From Chlorobiaceae bacterium (GTDB lineage Bacteria > Bacteroidota > Chlorobiia > Chlorobiales > Chlorobiaceae), in contig JAAXWQ010000003.1 of NCBI GenBank assembly GCA_013335115.1, positions 186,001-250,000 on the forward strand: 64,000 nucleotides of DNA. Direction: 5' to 3'. A program made the position numbers and the translations under genes. Of the stretch, positions 1 through 7,600 are shown piece after piece. The notes below the pieces were generated by a model. It searched no databases. It saw nothing but the letters and a program-made list of their open reading frames with translations, and had not been told where the DNA came from. Each line of letters begins with the position of its first letter. Position 1 is the first letter of the stretch.

Positions 1-30
1 CGGCAAAAAACTTGAAGACAGGGACAGCGC

Positions 31-1086
31 ATGAGGCTCGACATCGATATCGAAAAAAGGCTCGGCAGCTTCTCCCTGAAGATGAAGGCCTCCCTATCCG
101 GTGAGCGAATCGGCATCTTCGGTGCTTCCGGCAGCGGCAAGTCGACCCTCGTCCATATGATTGCCGGGCTTATGGACCCGGACTCGGGGGAACTCCACCT
201 TGACGGCACCTGCCTCTTCAGCAGCAGGCGGAACATCGGCCTGGCGCCGGAAAAACGCCGTATCGCCATCGTGTTCCAGCAGGCCATGCTCTTCCCGCAC
301 TTGGGGGTGAAGGCGAACCTGCTCTACGGCTACCGGCGTTGCCGACCCGAAAACCGCAAGATCAACCCTGAAAAGCTCATCGAGGTACTGAACCTTCAGC
401 ACCTTCTCGACCGTGGGGTGAACAACCTCTCGGGCGGTGAAAAACAACGCGTGGCCCTGGGACGGGCCGTGCTTGCCAACCCGCGCCTGCTGGTCATGGA
501 CGAACCCCTCTCGGCGCTCGACGACGCGTTGCGCTACCAGGTCATCCCCTACCTGAGGAGCGTCAGCGAAGAGTTCCGGATTCCGTACCTCTTCATCTCC
601 CATTCGGTCCCCGAGATGCAGCTCATGGCCGACCAGGTGCTCGACGTGGCTAACGGCTGCATCACCGGCATCTCTACCCCGGACGACCTCGCGCGCGCCG
701 GCATGGCCAGCAGCCCGAGGGGCTACCTGAATTTGCTGAACCTGGAGCGCGCCCACCTCCACGACCGCCTGTTCCATTATCCATGGGGTGGCGGCACCCT
801 GATTGTTTCAGACGGTAAAACCGGAGAGGGATCGCTGTTCGAGCTCGCCTCTCGCGACATCATCCTGTTCAGGAAAAACCCCGAAGCGATCAGCGCAAGG
901 AACATGCTCAAGTGCCGTGTCGGCGAGATGTTCGACTCCGATGGGCGGAAAGGGATCGTGCTGGAGTCGGGCGGGGAGCAACTCGTAGCGGAAATCGTCC
1001 AGTCCGCCGCCGTTGAACTCGGGATCACCCCCGGGTCGACCGTATTCGCCGCCATCAAGGCATCCGCCTTCCGCCGACTCGGCTGA
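31..1086 (+). CDS. modC: Molybdate ABC transporter ATP-binding protein ModC
   Basis: ATPase subunit that powers molybdate uptake through the inner-membrane ModB permease. The 351 residues show an ABC domain with Walker A GASGSGKST (31-39), signature LSGGEKQR (133-140) and Walker B LLVMDEP with catalytic Glu158. A C-terminal part of about 110 residues fits the regulatory TOBE/Mop-type domain that separates ModC from generic ABC ATPases. An AGGGA ribosome site lies six bases before the ATG. The permease and binding protein would lie upstream, outside the window. The next gene is a free-standing di-TOBE protein, which strengthens the molybdate assignment over sulfate, iron or putrescine transport. 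Tungstate specificity cannot be excluded. Confidence 0.9.
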   Translation: MRLDIDIEKRLGSFSLKMKASLSGERIGIFGASGSGKSTLVHMIAGLMDPDSGELHLDGTCLFSSRRNIGLAPEKRRIAIVFQQAMLFPHLGVKANLLYGYRRCRPENRKINPEKLIEVLNLQHLLDRGVNNLSGGEKQRVALGRAVLANPRLLVMDEPLSALDDALRYQVIPYLRSVSEEFRIPYLFISHSVPEMQLMADQVLDVANGCITGISTPDDLARAGMASSPRGYLNLLNLERAHLHDRLFHYPWGGGTLIVSDGKTGEGSLFELASRDIILFRKNPEAISARNMLKCRVGEMFDSDGRKGIVLESGGEQLVAEIVQSAAVELGITPGSTVFAAIKASAFRRLG

Positions 1087-1237
1087 GGAAGGCACCCGAC
1101 CGCCTGAACGCCCCATAAAAAACAAAAAAACCGACGATTCAAACGTTTAGGTAGGAACGATGGAATAATAGCGTCCTTTTTCATAAAATAACCCATCATG
1201 AAGTGGCCAGAACCGCAACACTAAAAGAACCAACACC

Positions 1238-1681
1238 ATGGACATCAGTGCACGCAACATTTTCAAGGGAACCGTTTCGTCGATCATAAAAGGGGCCGTC
1301 AACGCAGAAGTAGTCATCGATCTCGGCAACGACACCGCGATCGCATCGACGCTCACCATCGGCGCCGTCGAACGGCTCGGACTGAAAGAGGGCATGGCGG
1401 CCAGCGCCATCGTCAAGGCGAGTTCGGTCATCCTTGGAACCGGTTTGCTTGAGGCGAAGCTCAGCGCCCGCAACATCCTTCCCGGCAGGATCAGCCGAGT
1501 CATCGAGGGTCCGGTCAGCACCGAGGTGGACCTTGAGATCGGCGGCGGCAACACCCTTTCGGCCGTCATCACCCACGGCAGTTCTGCCCGCATGGGACTC
1601 ACCGCCGGCAACACCGCCTGCGCCATCTTCAAAGCCTCCAGCGTCATCATCGGCGTAGGGCTACTTGGGGGACGTTCCTGA
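1238..1681 (+). CDS. Di-TOBE molybdate-binding protein (molbindin-like)
   Basis: Small cytoplasmic oxyanion-binding protein. The 147 residues are two tandem TOBE/Mop repeats (about 2-68 and 72-140). Each opens with SARNI or SARNIL, has a GAV/GPV-x-x-EV strand, and closes with a KASSVI-type strand. Molbindins with this architecture (ModG type) bind and buffer molybdate or tungstate as oligomers. It lies about 150 bp after modC on the same strand and is followed by a terminator hairpin, so it ends the transport operon or forms its own unit. No HTH is present, so it is a store or sensor rather than a ModE repressor. Confidence 0.88.
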   Translation: MDISARNIFKGTVSSIIKGAVNAEVVIDLGNDTAIASTLTIGAVERLGLKEGMAASAIVKASSVILGTGLLEAKLSARNILPGRISRVIEGPVSTEVDLEIGGGNTLSAVITHGSSARMGLTAGNTACAIFKASSVIIGVGLLGGRS

Positions 1682-1697
1682 AAACATTAACTTACGT

Positions 1698-1733
1698 AAG
1701 GAAAGGCCGGCATCATGAAAACGGCCTTTCCTT
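1698..1733 (+). terminator. Rho-independent-type hairpin after the di-TOBE gene
   Basis: A 12-bp stem pairs AAGGAAAGGCCG (1698-1709) with its exact complement (1722-1733) across a 12-base loop. It begins 17 bases after the stop codon. The T-run is short, so it is a probable but not canonical terminator. Confidence 0.6.
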
Positions 1734-1823
1734 GATGCCGGGCATTGCTTCAAAATCCACCATCAATGCCTTACCTTACCTGAGGGAACCATCCCCGTCC
1801 AATCATCACCAATTCGCGACACC

Positions 1824-2561
1824 ATGGGCGTTTCAGGCAAGAAAGTGTGTTTCATGACCGGGGCTTCGGGCAAGCTCGGCAGGGAGATCGCCCTGGCGAT
1901 CGCCGGGCAGGGTTATTCCATCTTTTTCACCTGGAACTCGTCCGAGGAACAGGCGAACGAGGCCCTCGACCAGATCCGCTGGGTCAGCCCCGAATCGCAG
2001 ATGGCCCGTTGCGATGTCTCGAAGACCGGGGATATCTCGCAAGCGTTCCGAGTGTTCGGGCAGCATTTCGACCGCCTGGACCTTCTCGTGGCAAGTGCGT
2101 CGAACTTCTTCCGGACCGACCTGCTCGAGGTCACCGAAGAGCAGTGGCACAGCCTGGTCGACACGAACCTCAAGGGCACCTTTTTTACGATGCAGCAAGC
2201 AGCACGCATCATGCTCCGGCAGCCCTTCCTGTCGCGCATGATCACCATGACGGACGTCTCGGCCGGGCTCGTATGGCGCAATTTCGCCCCATACACGGTC
2301 TCGAAATCCGGAATCCAGCACCTGACCAGGATCTTCGCAAGGGAAACGGCCCCCCGCATCCTGGTGAATTCGATCGCGCCCGGGACCATCTCCGCCTATC
2401 CCGGACGCGATGATGAACCGGAATCCGGGCTGATCGAAAAGATCCCGTTGCAGCGGCTGGGCGACCCCATGGACATCGTCGGGGCCGTTAAATTCCTCAT
2501 GGAGAGCGAATACGTTACCGGCCAGGTGATCAACGTCGACGGTGGGCGCATGCTGTTCTGA
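1824..2561 (+). CDS. SDR oxidoreductase, pteridine-reductase-like
   Basis: Classical short-chain dehydrogenase of 245 residues. It has the nucleotide motif TGASGKLG near the N-terminus, the catalytic YTVSK (Y-x3-K), an upstream Ser in TMTDVSAG, and a C-terminal VTGQVINVDGG that is typical of FabG/FolM-like enzymes. The second glycine motif, GxxxxLG in place of GxxxGIG, and the LVASAS sequence where NNAG usually stands resemble pteridine reductases (FolM/PTR1 type), which reduce dihydro-pterins with NADPH. It follows the molybdate genes, so a role in pterin metabolism is plausible but inferred. An ordinary ketoreductase is the alternative. Confidence 0.7.
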   Translation: MGVSGKKVCFMTGASGKLGREIALAIAGQGYSIFFTWNSSEEQANEALDQIRWVSPESQMARCDVSKTGDISQAFRVFGQHFDRLDLLVASASNFFRTDLLEVTEEQWHSLVDTNLKGTFFTMQQAARIMLRQPFLSRMITMTDVSAGLVWRNFAPYTVSKSGIQHLTRIFARETAPRILVNSIAPGTISAYPGRDDEPESGLIEKIPLQRLGDPMDIVGAVKFLMESEYVTGQVINVDGGRMLF

Positions 2562-2661
2562 ACGTGACGAGCCACGAGTCACGGTTGATATTGCAGCGCC
2601 GTCCTTTAATTTTCCTATATTTACTTGATTACTGGCCCGTTCAACCTTACCTCATCACGTC

Positions 2662-2931
2662 ATGGAGCACGAGATACCGGTCACCATCATGGAGCAGGAG
2701 AAGCCTGAAACCAAACCGTCATCCCCACTGGAACTGCCGGATCAGATACGGGAGATTTCGGACATGGTCTCCTCAGCGTTCAACGAATTCAGGGAGAGCA
2801 AGGCGTATGACAAACTGCTCGAAGGCAGGGATAGCGTCCGGGAATACATCAGGCGGACCCCCCTTCCCTCCCTCGGCTATGCGCTCGGGGCCGGCGTGCT
2901 GTTAGGGTTCATCCTGAAGAGAAACCGGTAG
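2662..2931 (+). CDS. Small hypothetical membrane-anchored protein (YqjD/ElaB-like)
   Basis: An 89-residue protein with a charged, probably helical N-terminal two thirds and one C-terminal hydrophobic segment (about 68-84) ending in KRNR. This is the arrangement of DUF883/ElaB/YqjD inner-membrane ribosome-associated proteins, but no family signature is certain. A second in-frame ATG nine codons in (2689) is an alternative start. It is the first of three close genes coding for small envelope proteins (2662, 2944, 3317). Confidence 0.6.
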   Translation: MEHEIPVTIMEQEKPETKPSSPLELPDQIREISDMVSSAFNEFRESKAYDKLLEGRDSVREYIRRTPLPSLGYALGAGVLLGFILKRNR

Positions 2932-2943
2932 GCAAACACGCAC

Positions 2944-3333
2944 ATGACGAATATGGAACAGGAGAACGCTTCAGCCAAGGGGTCGAAAAGAGGCATCCCC
3001 GGGCTGATCGACAAAACCGTCTCATCTACCTATGAGGACCTGATGGCGATTATCGAGGCCAGGATGGAGCTCATCAAAATCGACCTTACCGAAAAAGTGG
3101 CCCTCGTCGGGGCGCTGTTGATCCTGCTGGTCATCTTCATGATCGGGACGGCTTACTTCATCACCTCCACCGCGTTGCTGGTCGGCGAACTCGTCGGCCA
3201 TCCCTTCATCGGCTATTTGGTCGTCAGCCTGTCTTTCCTTGCTGCATTCACCGTGCTCACCAAATTCAGGCCCGACCTGCTGAAAAACTTCATTCACAAA
3301 ATCCTCCTTTCCGCCAATGACTACCGCTCATGA
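2944..3333 (+). CDS. Phage-holin-superfamily / YqjE-like membrane protein
   Basis: 129 residues with a cytoplasmic amphipathic N-terminus (about 1-52) and two strong membrane segments (about 55-80 and 88-107), then a short basic tail. This matches the YqjE-type holin-superfamily III proteins (PF07332), which are chromosomal membrane proteins and not lysis proteins. It starts 12 bases after the preceding stop and overlaps the next gene by 17 bases, so the three genes are translationally linked. The function is unknown; E. coli yqjD-yqjE-yqjK is the nearest organisational analogue. Confidence 0.7.
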   Translation: MTNMEQENASAKGSKRGIPGLIDKTVSSTYEDLMAIIEARMELIKIDLTEKVALVGALLILLVIFMIGTAYFITSTALLVGELVGHPFIGYLVVSLSFLAAFTVLTKFRPDLLKNFIHKILLSANDYRS

Positions 3334-3715
3334 AAACCTCAAAAGCATCCAGTCGCGTATCGACGAGTTGGAACAGACCATCAGCGAGCGGGGGGAACAG
3401 ATCAGGACGAGGGCCCGGCACCTGAAAGATGAGATACAGGAAGAGCTGGCACCAGAAGAGCTGGTCAGGAAGCACCCGTTCAAGACGACGGGTGCCGCGT
3501 TGCTTGCCGGCCTCGTGATCGGCAGCTCCACCAGGTCGATCTTCTCTCCCCCGCGCCGCGTGGCCGTCACGGAAAGCCTGCCTGCCGTCCATCAGGGGCG
3601 TACCGCCATCGGGGCCGCCATCGGCGCCATCGGCGCCGAAGTGTTGCACGCCGGCAAGGACCTGGCGATCAGCTGGATCAGGAATTATATCGAGGAGAAG
3701 AAAAAACCTGCCTGA
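3317..3715 (+). CDS. Hypothetical protein with coiled coil and membrane segment
   Basis: 132 residues. The first 50 or so are a charged helix or coiled coil rich in Glu, Arg and Lys (KSIQSRIDELEQTISERG). A hydrophobic segment follows (about 53-68), then a second weakly hydrophobic Gly/Ala/Ile stretch (about 95-112) and a basic KKKPA tail. The N-terminal half plus HPFKTTGAALLAGLVIG recalls DUF883 proteins, which anchor through a C-terminal helix. The start overlaps the previous gene by 17 bases. Its stop codon sits in the stem of a small hairpin (3706-3726). I do not recognise a specific function; membrane or stress maintenance is a guess. Confidence 0.62.
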   Translation: MTTAHENLKSIQSRIDELEQTISERGEQIRTRARHLKDEIQEELAPEELVRKHPFKTTGAALLAGLVIGSSTRSIFSPPRRVAVTESLPAVHQGRTAIGAAIGAIGAEVLHAGKDLAISWIRNYIEEKKKPA

Positions 3716-3726
3716 GAAAGGCAGGT

Positions 3727-3866
3727 AATGATGAATTATGAATGCTGAATGCTGAATGAAGAGTTGAAAACCGCTAAATCTGTCTTCTTCATCATTCACA
3801 ACTCACCTCATAACTCATCCTTCAGCATTCAGCATTCATCCCTCAGCATTCATCATTCATCTCCCC
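3727..3866. repeat. Inverted clusters of TGAATGCTGAATG-type elements
   Basis: AT-rich DNA between two convergent genes. The left arm (about 3729-3758) carries tandem GAATGCTGAATG units. The right arm (about 3821-3866) carries the reverse-complement words CAGCATTCAGCATTCAT and CTCAGCATTCATCATTCAT. The arms can pair imperfectly around a centre of about 65 bases. Part of the same motif recurs before uvrB (30707-30737). The composition contrasts sharply with the GC-rich genes on both sides. It could serve as a bidirectional transcription barrier. Confidence 0.7.
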
Positions 3867-3871
3867 CCCTT

Positions 3872-4396
3872 CTACCAGTTCGACACCATCCTGTTGAAGA
3901 GTGCGTCGGCGGCCTGGTCCATCGCGTTGGCGATGGCTGCCTGCTGTGCGCTGTAATTGCCCACAGCATAATCTGAAAAGCCCACGAACGACTGCGAGAA
4001 GAGCACGGTGTTCTTGACCCGGTCCTCGAAATCGCCCTTGACCACGATCGTGATCCTGTTGGTGACGGCGCGTTCGGAGGTGCTGCCGAGTTGGCTCGGT
4101 TCGTCGGAATAGGAGAGGATGACGCCGGTCAGGACCGCATCGGCTCGGGTCGGGTCGGCCTCGATCGTCAGGCTGCTCTGGGCCTCAATCTTGTCGGTAA
4201 CCTTGCGGGTTATGATCTCACGGAACTGCGCAATGCCCGCCTGGGAGGCGTCGTCGAACAGCGGCACGGCCACCTTGCCGAGATGCGGAGGAATCGAGGC
4301 GCCGGAAAAGCTGTAGCAACCCTGGAGCGTAACGGATAGCATGCAGGTCAGCGCAAGCAGCAACACCCTTCCCGTTTTCCAGTTGATAGCCCGCAT
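3872..4396 (-). CDS. LptE-like outer-membrane lipoprotein
   Basis: A 174-residue exported lipoprotein with a basic start, a hydrophobic signal and lipobox LQGC with Cys27. After a YSFSGASIPPHL stretch comes a fold rich in alternating strands, with VAVPLFDD, a RADAVLTGVI strand and repeated I/V-rich strands. This is the pattern of the Bacteroidetes/Chlorobi LptE (LPS-assembly lipoprotein) family, which plugs the LptD barrel during lipopolysaccharide insertion. It is the last gene of the minus-strand run that includes the RuBisCO-like protein (14-base gap to the SDR), although it need not belong to that pathway. It ends close to a repeat cluster. Confidence 0.75.
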   Translation of the reverse strand: MRAINWKTGRVLLLALTCMLSVTLQGCYSFSGASIPPHLGKVAVPLFDDASQAGIAQFREIITRKVTDKIEAQSSLTIEADPTRADAVLTGVILSYSDEPSQLGSTSERAVTNRITIVVKGDFEDRVKNTVLFSQSFVGFSDYAVGNYSAQQAAIANAMDQAADALFNRMVSNW

Positions 4397-4410
4397 GGTT
4401 CCCGCCCGGT

Positions 4411-5241
4411 TCAGTAGGTTCGACGATCGATTCTGTTGAGCAGTTTACGAAAAGGATAGCTCAAAAGCATGAGCTTCTTCCGTTTTCCATCCAGCGCGGA
4501 CAGATAGAGGCCCGTCTTCCCGTCGCTCCACGCCGAAGCCATCTTCACGGCGTATCGGGCGGCACGGTCGGGCGACTGGGCGAAGATATCCTGGATGGTG
4601 TTGAAGGTATCGAGCTGGCGATTGAACTCGGGCGTCGGGTCGGCAGGGCTGACGATACCGGTCCTGACCAGGCCGGGATGGAGGAGCATCACCGAGATTC
4701 CGGAGCTGCGGTACTCTTCGGCCATGGCGAAGGTGAAGCGGGCGATGGCCGCCTTGGTGGAGCCGTAGGCCGAGATGTACGGGGTGTTCGAGCGCCTGTC
4801 GGTGCCGGAACCGGCGAGGTTGATGATCTTGCCCTTCCGCCCTGAGGCAAGGAAGTAGCGGACCGCCGCCCGGCTTCCGTAATAGGTCCCTTTGAGGTTG
4901 GTGTCGATGACCCGGCCCCAGGCCTCCGGGCTGCTGTCGCCGACGCTCTCGAAGGGGTCGGTGATGCCGGCGTTGTTGACGAAGCAGTCGATGGCGCCGA
5001 ACCTGGCGACCGATGCGTTGACCAGCCCCTCCATCTCCTCGTAGGACGAGGCGTCGCAAACGTAGCCGAACACCGATTCCGACGAGTCGGAAAAGCCGCG
5101 GACCGCAGCCTCGACGTTCTCCCGGCGACTGGAGGTGATGACGACCTGTGCCCCCTCACTGACGAATTCACGGGCTATGGCAAGGCCGATCCCCTTGGTC
5201 GATCCCGTAATGACGGCGACTTTCCGGTCAAGCTGCTTCAT
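4411..5241 (-). CDS. SDR oxidoreductase in the RuBisCO-like cluster
   Basis: 276 residues, classical SDR: TGSTKGIG cofactor loop at about 13-20, NNAG at about 90, catalytic YGSTK, and a preceding Ser in NLAGSG. The C-terminal 40 residues form a basic extension (KRKKLMLLSYPFRKLLNRIDRR) that could associate with a membrane or another protein. It starts 18 bases after the RuBisCO-like gene and lies 14 bases before the LptE-like gene, so it is co-transcribed. The substrate is unknown. The cluster suggests a hydroxy-ketone or sugar-derived carbonyl, which is inference. A BChl-related reductase is less likely, because no pigment-SDR signature is visible. Confidence 0.8.
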   Translation of the reverse strand: MKQLDRKVAVITGSTKGIGLAIAREFVSEGAQVVITSSRRENVEAAVRGFSDSSESVFGYVCDASSYEEMEGLVNASVARFGAIDCFVNNAGITDPFESVGDSSPEAWGRVIDTNLKGTYYGSRAAVRYFLASGRKGKIINLAGSGTDRRSNTPYISAYGSTKAAIARFTFAMAEEYRSSGISVMLLHPGLVRTGIVSPADPTPEFNRQLDTFNTIQDIFAQSPDRAARYAVKMASAWSDGKTGLYLSALDGKRKKLMLLSYPFRKLLNRIDRRTY

Positions 5242-5259
5242 TCGTCCGGTGTTTGCGTT

Positions 5260-6567
5260 TCACGCGCGCTTCGCGCCGGCCATCTGGTCCACCATGGCCT
5301 GAAGCTCCGGGCGCCCTTCGGCATACGACTCGATGGCAACGCCGCTCTCGATGGCTTCCCAAGCCTGCCGGATGCTCCGAGCACCCGCCTTCGGGCCCAT
5401 GGGGTGGCCGAAAACGCCACGCCCGGGCACGAAACCGAAATCGAAGTTACCGACCTTGCGGTAGACCGTCTCGAGCGTCAGGGCCGAATCGCTGCCACCC
5501 GGCACCGGAAGGCATGGCCGGATATGGCCCATCGGCCTGATGCACTCCTCGATGTTCTCCAGGACCTCCTCTTCAGGTGTCATCATCCTGTCACCGAAAC
5601 CGGGCATGATGACGGCGTCGAGCCCTGCAAGGCGCTGGAGCTTGGTCATCACCCTCGAGTGGATCCCGTATTTCTCCATCCTGCTGAAGGCGGCGATACA
5701 GGGGAAATGGCCGATCAGCGGCACCTGGGTATAGTTACTCAACATGCGGACGGCACTGAGGCCGACCGGCAGGGCGTTGATCAACAGGGCGTTGGCGCCG
5801 TTGCGCACCGCGACGTCGTGCTTCTCGATCAGGCTGTCGACCTCATCGGTAATGTTGGCAAGGTAGATCTTTGGCTCACCGGTCTCCTCTTCGGCATGGC
5901 GCCGCGCCGCGCCAAGGTGTGATGCACGGTCGGCCATGGCCGACCAGGTGACGTCGGCAAGCATCTCGTCGTCCTTGGCGATGTCGAGGCCTCCGAGCCA
6001 GCTCTGGTGGGCAATCTCAGCGAACTCTTCAGGGCTGAGGCCGATGTTCGGCTTGACGACGCCAAAGAAAATCGGGCGGTTGTGCGCGTTCAGGATCCTG
6101 CGCAGCCCTTCGATACCGAACTTCGGACCCTCGAAATCGGCAAGGTAGGAGTCAGGAAACCCGATATCCATCAGCTTCACCACCGGGACGCCGGGGGTGA
6201 AGAAGGTCCCCTCGCCACAGACGGCGGTAAGGAGGTTGGGGAGCTTCGGGCCGAAATTGCAGTGGGGATGGGCGATGGTCACCTGACAGGCATGGATCTT
6301 GCCGGTCTCGGCGTGCTTGACCGGGTAGCTGAGCTGTTTGAGTTCGGCGGTGACCTCCAGGCCAATCACCTTGGCCGCATGGATAGGGCGGAAATCTTCA
6401 TCCATGCCAACCCGCTTCCACTGGGCCGTCGACTGTTCACTGCAGAAATGGGCAAGTGCCGTCTCGATATCGCCGACGCATTCCAGGTAATAGTCGAGGA
6501 CCAGGTACTGCTCCATGTCGAGCGAAGCCCTGTCGGCAAAGAACCCTCTGATGTCTTCAGAATTCAT
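5260..6567 (-). CDS. RuBisCO-like protein (type IV RLP, Chlorobium type)
   Basis: 435 residues when started at the ATG at 6567, matching the length of the characterised Chlorobaculum tepidum RLP; an upstream TTG would add four residues. The large-subunit fold is plain. Motif [13 protein letters not shown] replaces canonical [20 protein letters not shown] keeps the carbamylated-lysine segment KDDE, and loop 6 reads [10 protein letters not shown] without the catalytic lysine. It therefore cannot fix CO2. In C. tepidum, loss of the RLP disturbs sulfur oxidation, photopigment content and oxidative-stress behaviour (established); the reaction catalysed is not settled. Neighbours are an LsrF-like enzyme upstream (89-bp gap with repeat copies) and an SDR downstream. 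Confidence 0.95.
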   Translation of the reverse strand: MNSEDIRGFFADRASLDMEQYLVLDYYLECVGDIETALAHFCSEQSTAQWKRVGMDEDFRPIHAAKVIGLEVTAELKQLSYPVKHAETGKIHACQVTIAHPHCNFGPKLPNLLTAVCGEGTFFTPGVPVVKLMDIGFPDSYLADFEGPKFGIEGLRRILNAHNRPIFFGVVKPNIGLSPEEFAEIAHQSWLGGLDIAKDDEMLADVTWSAMADRASHLGAARRHAEEETGEPKIYLANITDEVDSLIEKHDVAVRNGANALLINALPVGLSAVRMLSNYTQVPLIGHFPCIAAFSRMEKYGIHSRVMTKLQRLAGLDAVIMPGFGDRMMTPEEEVLENIEECIRPMGHIRPCLPVPGGSDSALTLETVYRKVGNFDFGFVPGRGVFGHPMGPKAGARSIRQAWEAIESGVAIESYAEGRPELQAMVDQMAGAKRA

Positions 6568-6658
6568 AAGAAAAATCAACCTCTGCAGTTTGTAAAATCG
6601 GGAGGCGTTACGTCCCGCCCCCCCTCCGAACCGTTAATCTTTTACAACCGATAATCGA

Positions 6659-6674
6659 CCATTATCCATTATCC
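6659..6674. repeat. Two CCATTAT heptamers at the end of the lsrF-like gene
   Basis: Two copies of CCATTAT (6659-6665, 6666-6672) plus CC. Read on the minus strand, the second copy supplies the TAA stop of the LsrF-like gene (6669-6671). It is the same unit as the 11-copy array at 12721-12797. Confidence 0.75.
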
Positions 6675-7550
6675 TTCGGCCTTGATCGAGTTGAAATACT
6701 CGAACGCCTCGGCCGGCGTGGCATTCTCGTGCACGATTTTGTTGACCGCCTTCATCATGGCGAGCGGGGCATCGCTCTGGAAGATGTTGCGGCCCATGTC
6801 GACACCGGCGGCGCCCTCCCGGATCGCGTTGTAGGACATGGTCAGCGCATCAAGCTCGGGCAGCTTCTTGCCGCCGGCCATCACGATCGGAACCGGGCAG
6901 GAGGCCACGACCGTCTCGAAATCCTCTTCGACGTAATAGGTCTTGACCACCTGGGCGCCGAGCTCGGCGCAGATGCGGGTGGCGAGGCGGAAGTACTTGG
7001 CGTCGCGCACCATGTCCTTGCCTACCGCAGTCACGGCCATGGTCGGGATGCCGTAGCGCAGGCCCATGTCGACCAACCTGGTCATGTTCCTGATCGAACG
7101 GGTCTCGTACTCCCCGCCGATGAATACCTGCAGCGTGATGCAGGCCACGTTCATGCGGATGGCGTCTTCGATGTCTACGGCAAGCTGCTCGTCGGAAAGC
7201 TCCTTCAGGATGCTCGGGCCGCCGCTGCACCGCATAACGACCGCCTTGTTGAGGGTCGGAGGCACGGTGGTGCGCAGGATGCCGCGGGTGAGCATGATGG
7301 CATCGGCATGCGGCATGAGCGGCACGATGTTCACGTCGGGGCGCTCAAGGCCGGTGGTCGGACCCTGGAAGTAGCCGTGGTCGATGGCGAACATGACCGT
7401 CCTGCCGGTCTCGGGTCTGAAGATGCGGGCCAGGCGGTTCTTCATGCCCCAGTCGAGGGAGTGGGCACCCTTCAGGTAGTAGCCGTAGTTGTTCACCGGA
7501 ATTTCGGTGTAATACTCTTTCGCCTGCTTGTCCTTATCGTATTCCGCCAT
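6669..7550 (-). CDS. LsrF-like class I aldolase / thiolase (DhnA family)
   Basis: 293 residues, close to E. coli LsrF along its whole length: shared segments include [15 protein letters not shown]-type (here [16 protein letters not shown]), [31 protein letters not shown] with the Schiff-base lysine, AGGKKLPE, and [11 protein letters not shown]. LsrF transfers an acetyl group from 3-hydroxy-5-phosphonooxypentane-2,4-dione to CoA when autoinducer-2 is degraded. No lsrK, lsrR or Lsr transporter gene is nearby, so an AI-2 role is doubtful; a related phosphorylated diketone or ketose in the RLP pathway is more likely (inference). An AGGAGG site lies eight bases before the ATG. Archaeal-type fructose-bisphosphate aldolase is a more distant alternative. 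Confidence 0.88.
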   Translation of the reverse strand: MAEYDKDKQAKEYYTEIPVNNYGYYLKGAHSLDWGMKNRLARIFRPETGRTVMFAIDHGYFQGPTTGLERPDVNIVPLMPHADAIMLTRGILRTTVPPTLNKAVVMRCSGGPSILKELSDEQLAVDIEDAIRMNVACITLQVFIGGEYETRSIRNMTRLVDMGLRYGIPTMAVTAVGKDMVRDAKYFRLATRICAELGAQVVKTYYVEEDFETVVASCPVPIVMAGGKKLPELDALTMSYNAIREGAAGVDMGRNIFQSDAPLAMMKAVNKIVHENATPAEAFEYFNSIKAEG

Positions 7551-7600
7551 CGTCGTGACCTCCTGGTTGGATTTGTTGATTCAATAATTACCCTTTCCGT

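Noticed and set aside
3749-3976. Plus-strand open frame of 75 codons across the inverted repeat cluster
   Set aside because: It is made of repeat-derived Ser/His/Ile stretches and runs into the opposite strand of the LptE-like gene; no ribosome site and no family similarity.
6669-7550. Identification as a fructose-1,6-bisphosphate aldolase
   Set aside because: Similarity to E. coli LsrF spans the whole length including TRGILR and GKDMVRD segments; archaeal FBA aldolases are more distant.
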